NCBI GenBank assembly: GCA_004794785.1
Contig: SJOL01008653.1
Location: 418,220 to 482,219, forward strand
Length of the DNA stretch: 64,000 nt
From: Opisthorchis felineus
Lineage: Eukaryota > Platyhelminthes > Trematoda > Opisthorchiida > Opisthorchiidae
Direction of reading: 5' to 3'
Each line of letters begins with the position of its first letter. The first letter of the stretch is position 1. The position numbers were made by a program, and so were the translations under genes. Shown piece after piece: positions 1-13,100 of this stretch. The notes below the pieces were generated by a model. The model was not told the DNA's origin. It did no database searches and saw nothing but the letters and a program-made list of their open reading frames with translations.

Positions 1-3000
1 ACATGCCCGTTGTGTTGTTGTCTGCCGCGATCTGGTTGTAACGATTCGATCATGCCTCCATCAACATGCTCTCTACATATCGGGAAATGAAACTTATTAT
101 TATTATTAAATCGTATTATGCCCACCGGTTATGACGCTGCCTCTTTTCTACGCAGTCCCCTGTACTCACAACCCTTCAGTCATACTATTATTTTGACTGT
201 AATATTATGATCATGCCTGACGGTATGCCACCCACCAGTTGGGAATAAACATTATTATTATTATTATTGTGTCAGGCTTGGTAGTTTATGAACGCGCTTA
301 GAAAACTGGGGTCTACAGTACGTGAAGAAATCTTGAAAACGGCGCGAGTCCTCGAAGGCGCGTATTAGTCTGACTAGAAATGCGGTACATGTGAGGCCAC
401 TGACGGTATAGACGCCCGAAAAAGACTGCAACGTACATTTCGTACGATTGTGGGTTTTTTTGGAGCAACTAATGTAGCGGACGTCGAGGTGATCTGAGAC
501 AGAGAGCTTTCGGGTTTTTTGGAACTGGCGAATACAAAATAGCCGCCCAATGTATGCAGGAGGTAAACAACATTTTACGGGCTGCACTAATGAAGATGCT
601 GGCAAGAAAGTCTATTTTTGCTACAGTCATGCGCCATTTTGTCGGTAAAATCTCAGGGGAGGGGCTTTTTTACTGTTAACAAGGCAATACTTTTACCAAG
701 CTTATTGTTTTTGCCTTGACAGGCGCGTAATATATTCATCTTCATGCTCGGCGAAGGAAATATACCCTGATTTATTGGCTTCACGCTGAGCGTACAGTGA
801 GCCTACAAACGAACCTAAAAAGAGTTCGAAATCAACCGCGGCTCTTCAGGCCGTTCGAAGGCTTGTGTGCGTTGGACTTCAGGGAACGGCAGTACATTCA
901 CCACACTACCAAATCTGGCACCCCCGCCACAATCCATGTTTTATGCCAGTAACACTGTACTGGAAACTCGGGCATTTGTACACGAGTGAAATAACGTGCT
1001 CCGAATAAGAGTTTGGAGCATGCCGACATGATTAGTCAATCAGGCATAACAGGTGGAAGGAAGTACGTTAATCTCCGAAAGCAAACTCAGACCAGTAACA
1101 GGAGATTTGGCAAGCTAATGTGGACAAAAGACTGCATCGCAAGTCTGAAAGCTGATAGATGAAAAACCCCTTGAAAAAGTTTTCGATGTCCGACATTAAG
1201 TGGAGTCCCCAAAAAATGTGAGGTGACTGATGGGTTACCCTCAGAAAGCGATTTCCGAGCACTTGACGCCATTAATGAAAAGTGGCCTTGCGGCCGAGCC
1301 GATGTCATCGAAATTTGAGCTCCTCACTCGTTTTATCCAGTTCAACGCGCTTTGCCAGCAATTGTATATCTTAGCTACCGGCTGTTCCAGTCCACATATG
1401 TTGTGCTTCAGGTGGCTCAGCACAGACTCACAAGGAGAACGAAAGAATGGCCTTAGATAACCTTAATGCCCAACTAAGTGAATCTAAGTGAGGAAGTTTA
1501 TGCTGTAAACCAATTGCTGCAGTCCAAAGACAATGACAAATTCGGAACCTAACACCTTCTAATACCGACCAGATTATCAGCATGATCCTGCAAAGTGATA
1601 AAAGGGACACTGGATGCGGGCTGATTGAGGTTTGGCCGGAATCGGCCAGTCCATCGGGCCCTATGTACAAATGGGGGGGGCAATTGGGGGCACTCAACTC
1701 CCATCCACCGGCCCAAGTCCACCACACCCCGACACTTATAGAATCATCTACAGCAGCGCCTATGAGGTGATCCCTAATAACAGGTCCCACGTAAGGTCAA
1801 GCATTTGGGTAGAAAAGTGTCATTCATGGGTCAAGTCGACCCCGCCGAGGGCCAGAATACTGTGTATTGCTTCTCGTACGCGGGGCCGTAAACCTCAGTT
1901 TTTATGTAAAGGAGCCGGTGAAGAGGAAATCGTCATCCTTACACTAGGCCTGCGCCCCTCCGAGTACAATAACTAAGGCCAAAATATGTTTTGTATCTGC
2001 TTTAGAAATGTTCTAGCAGGATTGTTGCACATGGAGCGAGGAAGACGAGCAACAGAGTGATAAACTCGGGTGATGCAAACCATCAAAGTGTCCTTCAGAT
2101 CGGCGACCACGTAGGACAATCTAGTGAGCGTCACTTGGCTTGACTTGCACGCAGCACACGCTTAAGATGAAGAGACGGTTGAGGAAGAGTATATTACACG
2201 AGCAAGTGTGGACCACAGCGGTCAATGCTGGTTACTGTAGGTTCGTATAGCAATAACGTATAATTGACTGCCATATTTGTGACGGGATTATAAAATTTTC
2301 GGAGGTACCTCAAAAAAATCCGCCCGAAGCAAGGGTGTGTGCCCCTTCCAAAGAACTGTCATATGAAACACCGGCGGCGAGCTTCTAAGAAGGTGCGTTC
2401 ATCCCTCGGGACGGGAAATCCTTTCACTTAATCCAGCCCAACTGCTAAAATTGACAAAATTGGAGTTCGTTTTTGGATGGCCGGACGCACAACTAGCAAA
2501 ATGCTGCGACACGGCTGTTGATGCTCTCAAAATGGAGACAATATAGGAGACAATACAAGGTTGACCAGAGCATTCCGATCGGTCCTTCAAATGATTTGAG
2601 GTACAGGTTTATGGAAGAGAGAAATGACGTATCCTCTTGGCCAATGTGACAGATATCCGAAGACTGAAGTGGCGAATGGGCATCTAGTGCGCGTGTATCC
2701 ATGATAGGACACTCCGAAACCTGCGACGATAAGTGGCGCTGTAGCACAGCCCAGTAAAACCCCTAGGTCAGTCAACTTGAGCAAACGTACAACTTGTCGT
2801 CTGAGTACTCATGGTTCTTACCTATAGAATTTACCTATAGAATTATGGGCGCAATCCTGCATTAAACAATAAAACCATCCGGCCACAGCGGTGGTATGCC
2901 TCATTTTTTCTGTGAACGGTTGTCCGTGACGCGCCTGTACTCGCGGTAAGGACGGCTTTAGGCGGATTTGTAAAAGCTCGCAAGGAAAAACATTACATAT

Positions 3001-3693
3001 GAGCCATATGTGGACCAACACGGTAGGCGTCAAAAAAGATTTCGTGACATGCAGCTCATTTTAACAGACAGAGGTTAGCTGAACGCAGGATACAAAGTTT
3101 CTTGCTACTACGCCCGTCAAGCAGTAAAAAATCATTCAAATCACTGGTTCGTCAGGGGGTTCGGAATTTTGAGGCAAGGTATTTTCTGATCACCGCAGAT
3201 GGGAAAAATTCTTCGCTGCCACATAGATAGTAATATTCTTCGTGATTCAAGGGCTATCCAGCGGTGTAGAAAGCTTTGCACGGGCTATGCACGCGAACGC
3301 ACCCTGGTGCGCTTTTGTGTTATGTGGATTCACTTTTAATCGCCATTATATCCAGGGGCGACACATGACGGTCAGAGCCCACCAGCCTTTGGCTTCTCAC
3401 TCGTATGTGTACCCAGTGTATTTGTTGTACCCATGGGTACTCCAGCTGTTTTCCATCAGGTGAACACTGAATAATGCACCTAAAACACTTGAGGATTGAG
3501 CTTGAACTTAAGTTGTTTAAGTCACCATTCCACCAGCGCGCGTTCGCGTGACCTTCAGCGTTTCGTCATGTCGAGTATATTTTTGGTGTCTCACGGAAAT
3601 CTAAAATCGGACGCTTCTGCAACAGATGTTCAAAATGCGTTGCACGAAAGGTGAGGGTTTCTCACTTTTTCAACTAAACATTTGGCAATTAAG
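1..3693. other. Upstream flank or first intron of UBR5; no gene recognised
   Basis: No exon with the family's short N-terminal peptide was found. The longest open frames (minus 264-605, plus 1632-1976) have no recognisable domain. Two TTA-repeat tails near 90-105 and 248-268 suggest ends of retrotransposed copies. The frames at 1230-2000 look like a decayed element but could not be assigned. Confidence 0.5.
87..268. repeat. Two TTATTA microsatellite tails
   Basis: TTATTATTATTATTA-type runs occur at about 88-105 and 248-268. The second follows GGGAATAAACA. ATT-repeat tails also end some of the SINE copies in this window, so these are probably 3' tails of retroposed elements. Confidence 0.5.
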
Positions 3694-4177
3694 GTTGAAG
3701 GACATTTCTCAACAGATAAAAAAAGATGGAGTATCGATGCCTGACGTTCTGCGTCCACTCACCCAGCATTCCATACTACAATGTCTGATTGGCCCCTCGC
3801 ATCTAGCTTTCCGTTTGGAGGACGGACGTGTTTGTCGGGTAGCTTATTCAGTGCGTTCTGATCGGTCATCCACGAAGCCGGATTTGAAGTATGTTATGTC
3901 CGATTTTGGAGATCGTTCTCTTAGGCGAAAGAATACAACCTCCCAGTTTGAGACTTCCGCTGCAGCTCGCGACGCATCTTCTCGAACAGCGAGTGGGCAG
4001 TATGGTGTGAGACCGCACCGCTCTCCTTTCAGCGTCCTTAGCCGGACATCTCGAGGTATCAGCTTTTTGCGCGAAATGCAGCGTCAAGGCATATATCTCG
4101 CTCGCCCAGTCGCTTCACAGATACCAGCGAGTGAAGTTCCTGAAAGTCTCATTGAGGAGTGTCAGACTGTACTCGAG
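3694..4177 (+). CDS. UBR5: UBR5 exon: N-terminal region and first half of UBA domain
   Basis: It reads [10 protein letters not shown], then [19 protein letters not shown], a near match to the conserved UBR5 N-terminal segment. It ends in [13 protein letters not shown], the first part of the UBA (ubiquitin-binding) domain. The acceptor is a pyrimidine-rich stretch ending in AAG at 3691-3693. The donor is GTGAGT at 4178. The first base completes a codon from an upstream exon, and the exon ends in phase 0. An in-frame ATG at 3626 exists, but the family protein has about 20 more residues before this point, so I take 3694 as a splice acceptor, not a start. A serine/arginine-rich linker fills the middle. 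Confidence 0.85.
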
Positions 4178-7100
4178 GTGAGTTTCCATCCTACTCTGAT
4201 GAATTCCTCAAGTGCGCAGGCCGTAGGCCTAGCAGCACGAAGCTAATTTTCTTATTCACGTCACTGCAAATCATTTCTAATATTATGGGTACTTTTTTTA
4301 CCATGGACTACCTACCCGCAACTGACCCAAACTGTCGGCACCCACCTTCCCACTCTAATGACCCTAGGACATCGTTTGAACCACATCTCTCGAAGTCCAT
4401 AAGCCATCGAAAACAATAGCTTGTAAGAACGCCGGGGTTGATTGCCAGTGTATTACCGTCGAATTGCCAGCTTTAGTTTTTGATAGGTTTTGTTTGATTC
4501 AAAAACCGGTACCTTAAAAGCACCCATAGAATCGCGCTTTAGGGTCGGTGTGAGGGTGGGGATGGGGGCGAGATGGCTCATTGGTTATAGCGCGAATCTA
4601 CTGACCGGAAGGTCCGTGGTTCGAACCCGACCTCTGCTTCTCGATTTCCCCTGTCTAGGCGTGGTCCACCTGGCAGTATCCCAGCCCCCGTCCTTCTGGT
4701 GGCATGGCAGTTAGGCACCGAAAGGGGGCAACAGCCGAACGTTTTTATTTCTCGAACGCTTTAGAGTCGGTTGATATTTCACAAACAAAAACCGATGAAA
4801 ATGTTGGAGCCGAAAGTTAGCGGAATACATAGGCGAGCGCTTAGTGATTTTGAATATTCCGTCCTTCAAGTTAGTTGCTCGCAAAACTTTGCCTGGCTAT
4901 GTGAATGGCATTGTTCTGGTCTTCACAAGATAAAAAGGGATGAGGTTCTGTAGCTGAACTTCGTCGCTTCTTCATTGGTTTGCACCTACAAAATTAGTTA
5001 GTGCTGCTGGACGTGCCTAACTGAACACGCCACTTACAATCCAAGAAGGGGTACCCGAGTTTGTGGAGCATTTTACGTATCTTGGAAGTTGTGTTGGTCT
5101 CGAATCCGGTGTGGTAGATGAAGTTGGTGTGCTGAAATTTGTGGCTGGCGTCATCCTTGTTAATTTGAGACGGTGACACCGTGGCATTACAAGGCTATTT
5201 TATGGAATTTTGTCGTATAGTCACACCATCTCTGTGCGAACAGTGGGCCTGAGACACTTTCAGGCCGTAGACAACCGGTGTCGCACATCTATAACTCATT
5301 GGTTTATTCCAGTTTAAAATTGCGTTCGATTGTGCAAAGAAACATCAATCGAAAGATGTGTTGGCTCGGTCACACATTGCACATACTAAAACCAGTGCTA
5401 TTTCCCATACTTCAGAGTAGCGCAATCAAAGGGATAATAGACTCTTGGCTCGGAAGGTTATGAGAGAGGTAAAGAAAAGTCTGAGTACTATCGGTGTGAT
5501 CAATTCTCCCGGATTAGGTCCGCGCTTGTCTGGTAACGCTGTTGGTAAAGTGGCTCTGGCCACTTCAATGCGTAGCTACCCAGTTCCCGAACTAACTGGA
5601 CATGCCATCGCCTCCAATGCTTGACTGTATCTCCCATGCATTCCCATTTTCCGGTGATTGAAAAGGTAGTAGTTGGGACCAACGTACGCTTGGTACATGT
5701 TTCATAGCTGATGAACTGAACCAATCCATATCAGTGACGTTCTTGTCAATTTCTGTACAGGTTGTCCAAATGAATGCGCGGAGGTGTGGGCACTCCAAAG
5801 TATTTGTCTTGTTTTTCTTACTTTCCTTCCCTTCTTCCTGTTCAACTACTTTTCGACAGTCATCTATGGTTGTAAATGGTTGGAGGTGATCGTCGACATG
5901 GCGATGTAACGCATCCAGTGGCGTTGTGTCCCTTCTCCTGTTGTTACTATTTGACCCACTGTTTCTTTTTCCTGTATTTTTAATACTCTTCCTATAGTTA
6001 GAGCGCGAATATACTGACCGGAAGGTCCGTGGTTCGAATCCGATCTCTGCCTCTCGACTTCCTCTGTCTAGGCCTGGGCAACTTGGCAGTATCCCAGCCC
6101 TCATGCTTACTTCTGGTGGCATGGCAGTTAGGCACCGAAAGGGTGCTATACCTGAACACTGAAACTCTCCCTGTTCAACACCATTCACTTCCATAACCTA
6201 TGACGACGCGAACCAATGTACGCGGTTCACGATTGTCAAGGTGGACGGAACTGAACAGCGTGGAATGCTGTCGAAAGTTCCCGTAGTTCCCAGCCACTCT
6301 TCTGTCTTTGTGTCGCTAGCCATTTGGGTTCACACAGGTCAATTAGAACATCGCGTTGTCACAAACTTTATAGGCTGATCGGTGAACCGTTTTAAATACT
6401 AACCGGGATCCCTGGTTAAGGGGTCTTTTTTCGTCATGTTGAATAAGATGACCTTCAGACTCATCATCATCAAAGACAGCAACATCAATGTTGACACTGA
6501 TGCTTCACTGCCGTACAGACCCAAGCGTTGCAAACGCGGTCTAATGGACCTCGGTCCTTCACTCTTATTTTTGCGAACATTTGTTGATTTGGATTAGTAC
6601 TCTCTTTTTATCTACTTAGATATCTGTTCTCGACAACTTGCTCCCCAATGGGGCATTTATCCGTTTGAAATCAGCCATTTACGCACCCATCGCTTTATTT
6701 TCCCCATAACAGGGTTTTATCTGTTTCACCCTGTCGTGTTTCTGTTTCTTGGAAATGATGCTGAACAGGAAACTGAAATGTCCTTTCTATTTTTAAGGGT
6801 AAATCTCGGCAAGTCATAATCAGGGAGTTACAAAACACCAACTTGGACGTGAATATGGCTGTCAACAACCTTTTGTCTCGTGACGATGAAGCTGAACAGT
6901 CGAATAGTGTTTCCGGTGATGGCACTAGTGGCCTCGGTGGCCTCGGATCGGGATCTGATGACTGGGATGATGAGTCCATGGATCTACTATCGTTCTTCCA
7001 ATATCCTGACAGCCATATACTCTTCGATACAGACGCGATGGTTCCAGATGAATTGATGGAGCCTCCAACGTCGCCTCGTCACAGAGGGGAGCTTTCGAGC

Positions 7101-10100
7101 GACTACGGTTCGATTTCCGTTTTATTCTATCTGGGAATGCTCAGTTTTGCAATGAATGACTTTTATTTCTGAGGGGATTCCAAATCTACCGAAGGGATTT
7201 TCTCCTTAGGGCTCAGAATCACCTGGGTGTTCACAATTTTGTTCTCTGTTGCTTTCGTTACTTGCCCTATTAGATGTGGTTCTAACGGCTTTCACTTTCT
7301 AGGTGCGGTTTACACCGAATGGTTGTTTTTGTTGCTTCTTGTGCGCCTCTTGTATGTATTTACAGTGGTCGTCTGTCGTGCCACCAAGCTTCCTGCAACA
7401 ACCTTTTTGGCCCAACCACGTGCTTCCTGTATAACCAACCAGGGAACCCAGCCATTTTATGGGCCGATTTTCGTAGATTCGAAAACATGACGTCGACCTA
7501 TTGCTGTTTCTGCATCTTTTCCTAGCGTAGCTTCCCTTTGGGAAAAAGTCCCTGTAAACATAGTGTCAGACACCGGATTTTTACTCCTGTCAAACGACAT
7601 GTATCTGTACGTTTACTCTCGTGAGCCTAGTAAGTGGTAAAAGGTCTGTATGCCTCAACACGTGTCTGAAATTCTGCAAATGTATTGTTGGTTTCATAAA
7701 AAACGTGTGTACGCCACTGATTCCTGTTCAGGGTCATATGAGAAAGTGCCTTCAGTTAAGTACAGTCATTTTCCTTAAGTCCTCGTCCAGGAGGTCGCGG
7801 TGAGCCAACAGAGGCTAATTTGGCGACCAGTGCTTATAGACACCTTCACTATGTTGTTCGTTGATTCCTCCCGGGGGAAGCGTTCTCAACATAACCAAGT
7901 GCTCGCAAACAAGGGCCGCAAGAACGCTAGTGACATGGCACCCTTGAGACGAACCCTGACGATTAGTGCCGCATTACTGTAACACTCTTAGGACAAGTAT
8001 GTCCTTTACCGAACATCGACGAAATTCGTTGCTCACATGTACACACACTCCCCTTTTCCGGTGATCAAAATTGTAGCAGCTGGAACCAATGTGCTTATGG
8101 TGCACGGTTTATGGCTGGTAAATTGAATTAAATTGATTGGTACTTCCAAAGCAATGGTGATCGCACATGGTCGGTAGTTTCTTTTCCCAACCACCTTGAA
8201 AATGACTCCATTGAGAGAGAAAGGGTGTACTGCCCGGCCAGTCTAGTTCCTCCACGTTACGCTTTGTGAGGAGAACCCCAATCTAAAACGACGGATAGAA
8301 GCCATCAGCTTGTCACTAGCATCCTCTGTGCGTTTCTTACAATCACGAATCGGTGCTATGCTGTCTGCGTATTGTAGGTCGCGGTGTATTACTACTCTGG
8401 TAGTAGCTCAACATTCTTGTGAAAAAAACATCTGAGATTTTCACGAGGACGTTATCCATAGAGCAAATAAAAACGGAGATATTTGGCAGCTCTGTCGGAC
8501 CCCCTTGAAATGGTTTCATTCGTGAATAGTTTGCCGCACGCTCGAACTTACCGAAATATTGCGACTTTCGGTTGTCGACAGATTTCAACGAACTCCGTTT
8601 TTCGTGAGACAGCTCTGCAATATACTCCATCCGACATCAAAAACACCTGTAGTGTCAGGACCAACAGAGTCGGTGTCCGTTGTGCGTGGCACTTCCCGTT
8701 TTTTCCAGTTCTCCTAATGATTCGAAATAGCCTTCGTGAGTTCTCAGCAGCGAATACTGCTCCCACCTCTGCCGCACGGTCCGATCACTACACCTCAGGT
8801 TCTGTGTTTAAGGAAGCGCATTTGTAGGCTGAGCAGCCAGGTTGTGTTCATGGCGGGCAGTAATAGACTGTTAAAAATGGAGCAGTTCGAGACACCGTCC
8901 GAGTAGTAGAGCCACATACTTGAATATTTGCAATTTTGGAGTCATACTGGATGTGACCAGTGGTTTGTGGTGTCACCACGAGAGTTGTCCTTTAAACTTG
9001 AAGTTTGTCCGTCTTGGTATGTCTTCAGCAGTCGTGGTTATGCCAGATAAAGTCATCCAATTCGTTTTTTGGGGCGTTCCCCGAAGCAAACAGTAATTCG
9101 TGCGCATACGGGGACTTCAATCGAAGAATGTGTCCAGCATCAGAAGCTGCGTTGGTTAGGCCATGCATTGCGCATGCCGAAGAGGGCGCTGTTTTCCGAG
9201 CCCAATTCAGTATGGCGGGAGCAGAGAGATGGTCAATTTTTCACCTGGCAGGGGGTATGAAAGAGATTACGAAAAGCCTGGGTACTGTCGGTGCTACTCA
9301 CATTCCAGCGTGGGGACCGCGTGATTCTCACTGTACAAGATATGGCTGCTAATCTATGTCTTTGGTGCTCTCGTCATTTCCTTTCCAGATTGCCTGGATG
9401 AGTGTCTGGAGGTGTAGGCACCTTCGACTGATTGTGGTAGAGTAGCACTAAGTCCCTTCCCCCTCCATTTAATTATTATATTCAGAATAAGGCTTTCAAA
9501 TAAATCATGGTTCTACGGCAGCGAAGCATCAGTGTTGAGCACTGATGTCATGCTGTCGATGATGACATGATACTGATGGTCGTGCGCATACCAAGGTATG
9601 GTTAAAGTCCATAAGTTCGGCAGTCATACACACATCGCCATCGGCAATTTGATCCGGTGTGCCGTGTTCTTGTTCGCAGTTGATTTGAGGATACAGTGCG
9701 ACATTGCGGTGAAAAGTGTGGCGGAAACTGGTGCTATATGGAAATTCTCCATTATCCATATACAGTTTTATCAGATGGTCTCCACTATCACTGCGTTGAA
9801 CATCAAAAGTGTGGAACTTCCAGGTTGATCTACTTACGTTTGAGCCGTTCATATCCCCGGTTGTTATTACAGCACCAGTGTTATGGACTTTACGGATAAA
9901 CGGCTTTAGCTAGAAGTAAAATACGTTTTTCACGGATTCCAGGCTGACGGTTGGGGCATTTGTGCATCCTTATGTCACTAGAAGCCTAGAATACATCTTT
10001 GAGTCTAACAGCGCACACCATCCACTTAAGCAAAGTGCAGGGTCTGAGTGCTGTTCCGAAAGGCTCTAGTGTGATAGCTCAGTTTACTCAGAAATCATAC

Positions 10101-13100
10101 ACCGAAAGAACAATGTTGGCGACCCATTCGTTTTTTGTTGCATAGTTTCCTATCCCATCTCGTCAACGAATCTTTTGGTTAAGGTCACTTAAAACTTGGC
10201 TGTGGCTGCTCATCTCAGTTAGACGATAACGCGGCTGGCTTAATTATCACATCCTGTGTTCATTCAGCTGCTGTTTGCATCTGCTTCCTTCAGTGATTTT
10301 ATGAATTTTCATCGGTTTTCTATCATGTTATAGAATGTGGCTTTCTCAGTGACCGCCGAAAACGTCGCCGCATGGAATCTCAGCTTTCCAGTCGCAACAA
10401 CGAGTCGGTTACTGCTCGTTCAGGAGAGTCGGGCCGCACCTCTGTTTTGGATTCCGTAAGTTTTCGTGTTCTGTTCGCATGCAGAGATAACTCTCAACCG
10501 TGCCTTGCTGGGTGTTCATTCTCTTTTCGAGACAAGGTGAATTGATTGCTTCACTCTTTCCTTTTTCAGACTGGCTTTGAAAGCGGTTGTTCGACGCCGG
10601 CAAGACAAGCCATACAGCTTGGTGACCAGTTGGAGTTTTGGCCTAGTTCAGACAATCATGAATTGGATTTACAGTTTTCCCAAATTGTGGCCCTCCACTC
10701 AGAGCTTGTTGGTTTGAGTACTACCGGCGAGCTCCACCAGTGGCGTTGGGCAGATACCCGCCCGTTTTCGGCGACGGCTAATCTTAATTCTCACTCCAAC
10801 AAAAAGGTTTGTACCTGAAAGTATATTTGAAGATGTTTTAAATTACTTGTTCTCTGTTACGCACTTTGTTCATTGCTCTCAATTCCCTACCCAATCATCC
10901 TTATTACTGATAGTAACTACATTGGTGCATATCGATGCTTCGTTGCCATGGCATCTGTTTATTTAAGCAGAATATCACTTAAAAATCGCTTTTTGAAAAT
11001 CCTAACAGAGGAGGAAGATGACCTAATGCCAACCTACCAGTGACTTCCCTGGATGAACCCATTTCTAAATACACACTCGGGCACCATGGCTAGAAACTGG
11101 CAACAAAACGCTCTCGGATCCCGATACCCTCAATTTCCTTGTGCTCGTGAAATGTGTATGACGACCAATGTCCCCTCAGAAGGAAATATATTGAACTTTT
11201 CCAACTGACCGTGACCAAAACGAAACGTTTTCGGAGCTTTCTACGTTCGACTAACAAAACGTCCTTTACCGACAGGTGCTTCCAACAGCTTTTGTCGGGA
11301 TATGCTAGAATTGCTCACTTTGGAGGTCCAACTCTTCAGTGGCTTTATGTTAGTCCGACTAGTAGGGAATGTCCAGTGTGCTGGCGCGATGTGCCTGCAT
11401 AGTGATCACCATCACCCTGGCCGTTACTAGCAAGTATTCCATGTGTTAGCTGTGGTCGAATAAAAGCGACAATGTAGTGTTTTATAATCGTGTTGTTCAG
11501 TTCTATCTTCTTCAGTACCTTCGGTCCTTAATGCGACGTTTACACATCGCTACGGTGCTGAAGCATCGATCCAGTCAAACGGAGACCGCTATTATCCCGA
11601 GGCAGTATGACAACAGTGCTGGCGAAACACCATTTTCACACCTGATGGTGTTTCTCCGTCAAAGCAGTTACTCCATAACTCCATCACTTCGTGCTTTATC
11701 AGACGAACAGAACAATTTAACGTCATTAAATTGATTGGGCCGTCGCCTCCAGTGCTTGACCGTCATTTGCTTATTCTCCTCGCTGAACGAAACTGCACCT
11801 ATCTGGAACATCTGTACTTTAGTACATGATTTACGGTTAAATAGCTGACCAACTGGCTCACTGACCTTTTTTCTCATGACTTGATCGGTAGAACTAGGTC
11901 AACGGCAAAAGGCATTGTCATCGTGATACTTCTTCGGATGTCTACTCTGCTTCGGGAAGCAGGTGCTATCCGTTCGGTCCCAGGTGTTTGCTGTCGACGG
12001 AGGGGGAATTAATGGGAAAATCCCGTACCACGAAAATGGTCTCTAAAAGAGGTCTCTTAAGAAGTTGTGTATCGCCAACTTCAATGTTGCAGCATTTTAG
12101 TCGAGAATACTTCGTTTGCACAGCTATCTATGTGAGGCTGAATCAGCTTCACCCACGAAATCCAGTCATAATTGTCTGGTCCCACAGAACATTGTCTCGT
12201 GACCCCCTGTTTTGTGCCTCACAGCCTTTGCAACAGTAGCAATGAAACATCTCTCTCTGGGTCTGGTGGAACACAATCAGAACCAGCTATTGACAGTGTG
12301 GACTTGTCCGCCCCCACGGGTAGTATTTTGGTACGTTTGTTCCCTCTAAGGCTTTTCAATGGCATGAGCGGGTACCACATTCTTCTCTTCAGGGTAGTGA
12401 CGACCGATTGGATCTAATATGGCATTATTGTCAGAACGAATTACAACGCAAATTTCGTTACTCCTTTTTCCTCCTCAAACAGACTTCCGAAAGCACCGCA
12501 CTCGTGGATAATTGGTCCTTACCCACCCGCGTTGATTCAACCTCACGACAGACAGTTCAGTACTATCATCCACGAGTTCCTACTTTAGGTCTTCTGGACG
12601 AACGCATAGTGCGTTTGTCTGGTTGGGCTACACGTGCAACTGTTCTGACGGCGTCTGGGAAGTTGGCAACCTGGATTGACGAGAGCCTCCTGCGTTTGTT
12701 GCCCGTGAGCACCACTCAATCAAACTCTGTCTCAAAGCTGTTAAGTTTTGAACACCGGGCTACAGCCTTTCATGAACTGCGGGACGAAACCATTGTCGAA
12801 CTTCATACGGCACCATTGATAACTGTTGTTCGTTGTCACTCTGGAGCGGCATACTGGTGGTGAGTTCTAAATTCTGTTGGGAACAGTTCCATGTCGCGTT
12901 CATATTTGGTGATATCTTCCGACCTAACAACAACATTTTCTGTGTATTTACTCCTTCAGGGGCATCTACCCTCCCTATCTAAGGCAGCGTACCATTGAAA
13001 AATCTAGACAACATAGATCAACTGTATCTCGAAGCGGCAACACTGGTACCAAACCGATGAGGCAGTCTGCTTCCAATCGATCTAACACCGATGCAGCAGG

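Larger units (their letters stand above)
4178..6797 (+). other. UBR5 intron with SINEs and LINE fragments
   Basis: It separates the two halves of the UBA domain. It holds SINE copies 1 and 2, a LINE A fragment and LINE ends. Nothing else is recognised. Confidence 0.8.
7119..10349 (+). other. UBR5 intron region with LINE remnants
   Basis: It holds a candidate micro-exon at 7780, a LINE B end, a decayed RT on the minus strand and a LINE A copy. The stretch 9580-10340 shows nothing recognised. Confidence 0.6.

Noticed and set aside
264..605. Minus-strand open frame of 113 codons
   Set aside because: No domain recognised, beside a simple-repeat tail; not supported as a gene.
3626..3693. ATG at 3626 as the UBR5 start codon
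   Set aside because: The 22 codons before 3694 do not resemble the family N-terminus, and a good acceptor lies at 3693.
5592..6194. Minus-strand open frame of 200 codons
   Set aside because: Its first part is the antisense of SINE copy 2, the rest has no known domain; treated as a chance frame.
12241..12330. Candidate extra UBR5 exon with Ser/Gly-rich peptide and GTACGT donor
   Set aside because: Its phase does not fit the exons at 10570-10806 and 12483-12859, which join each other in frame.
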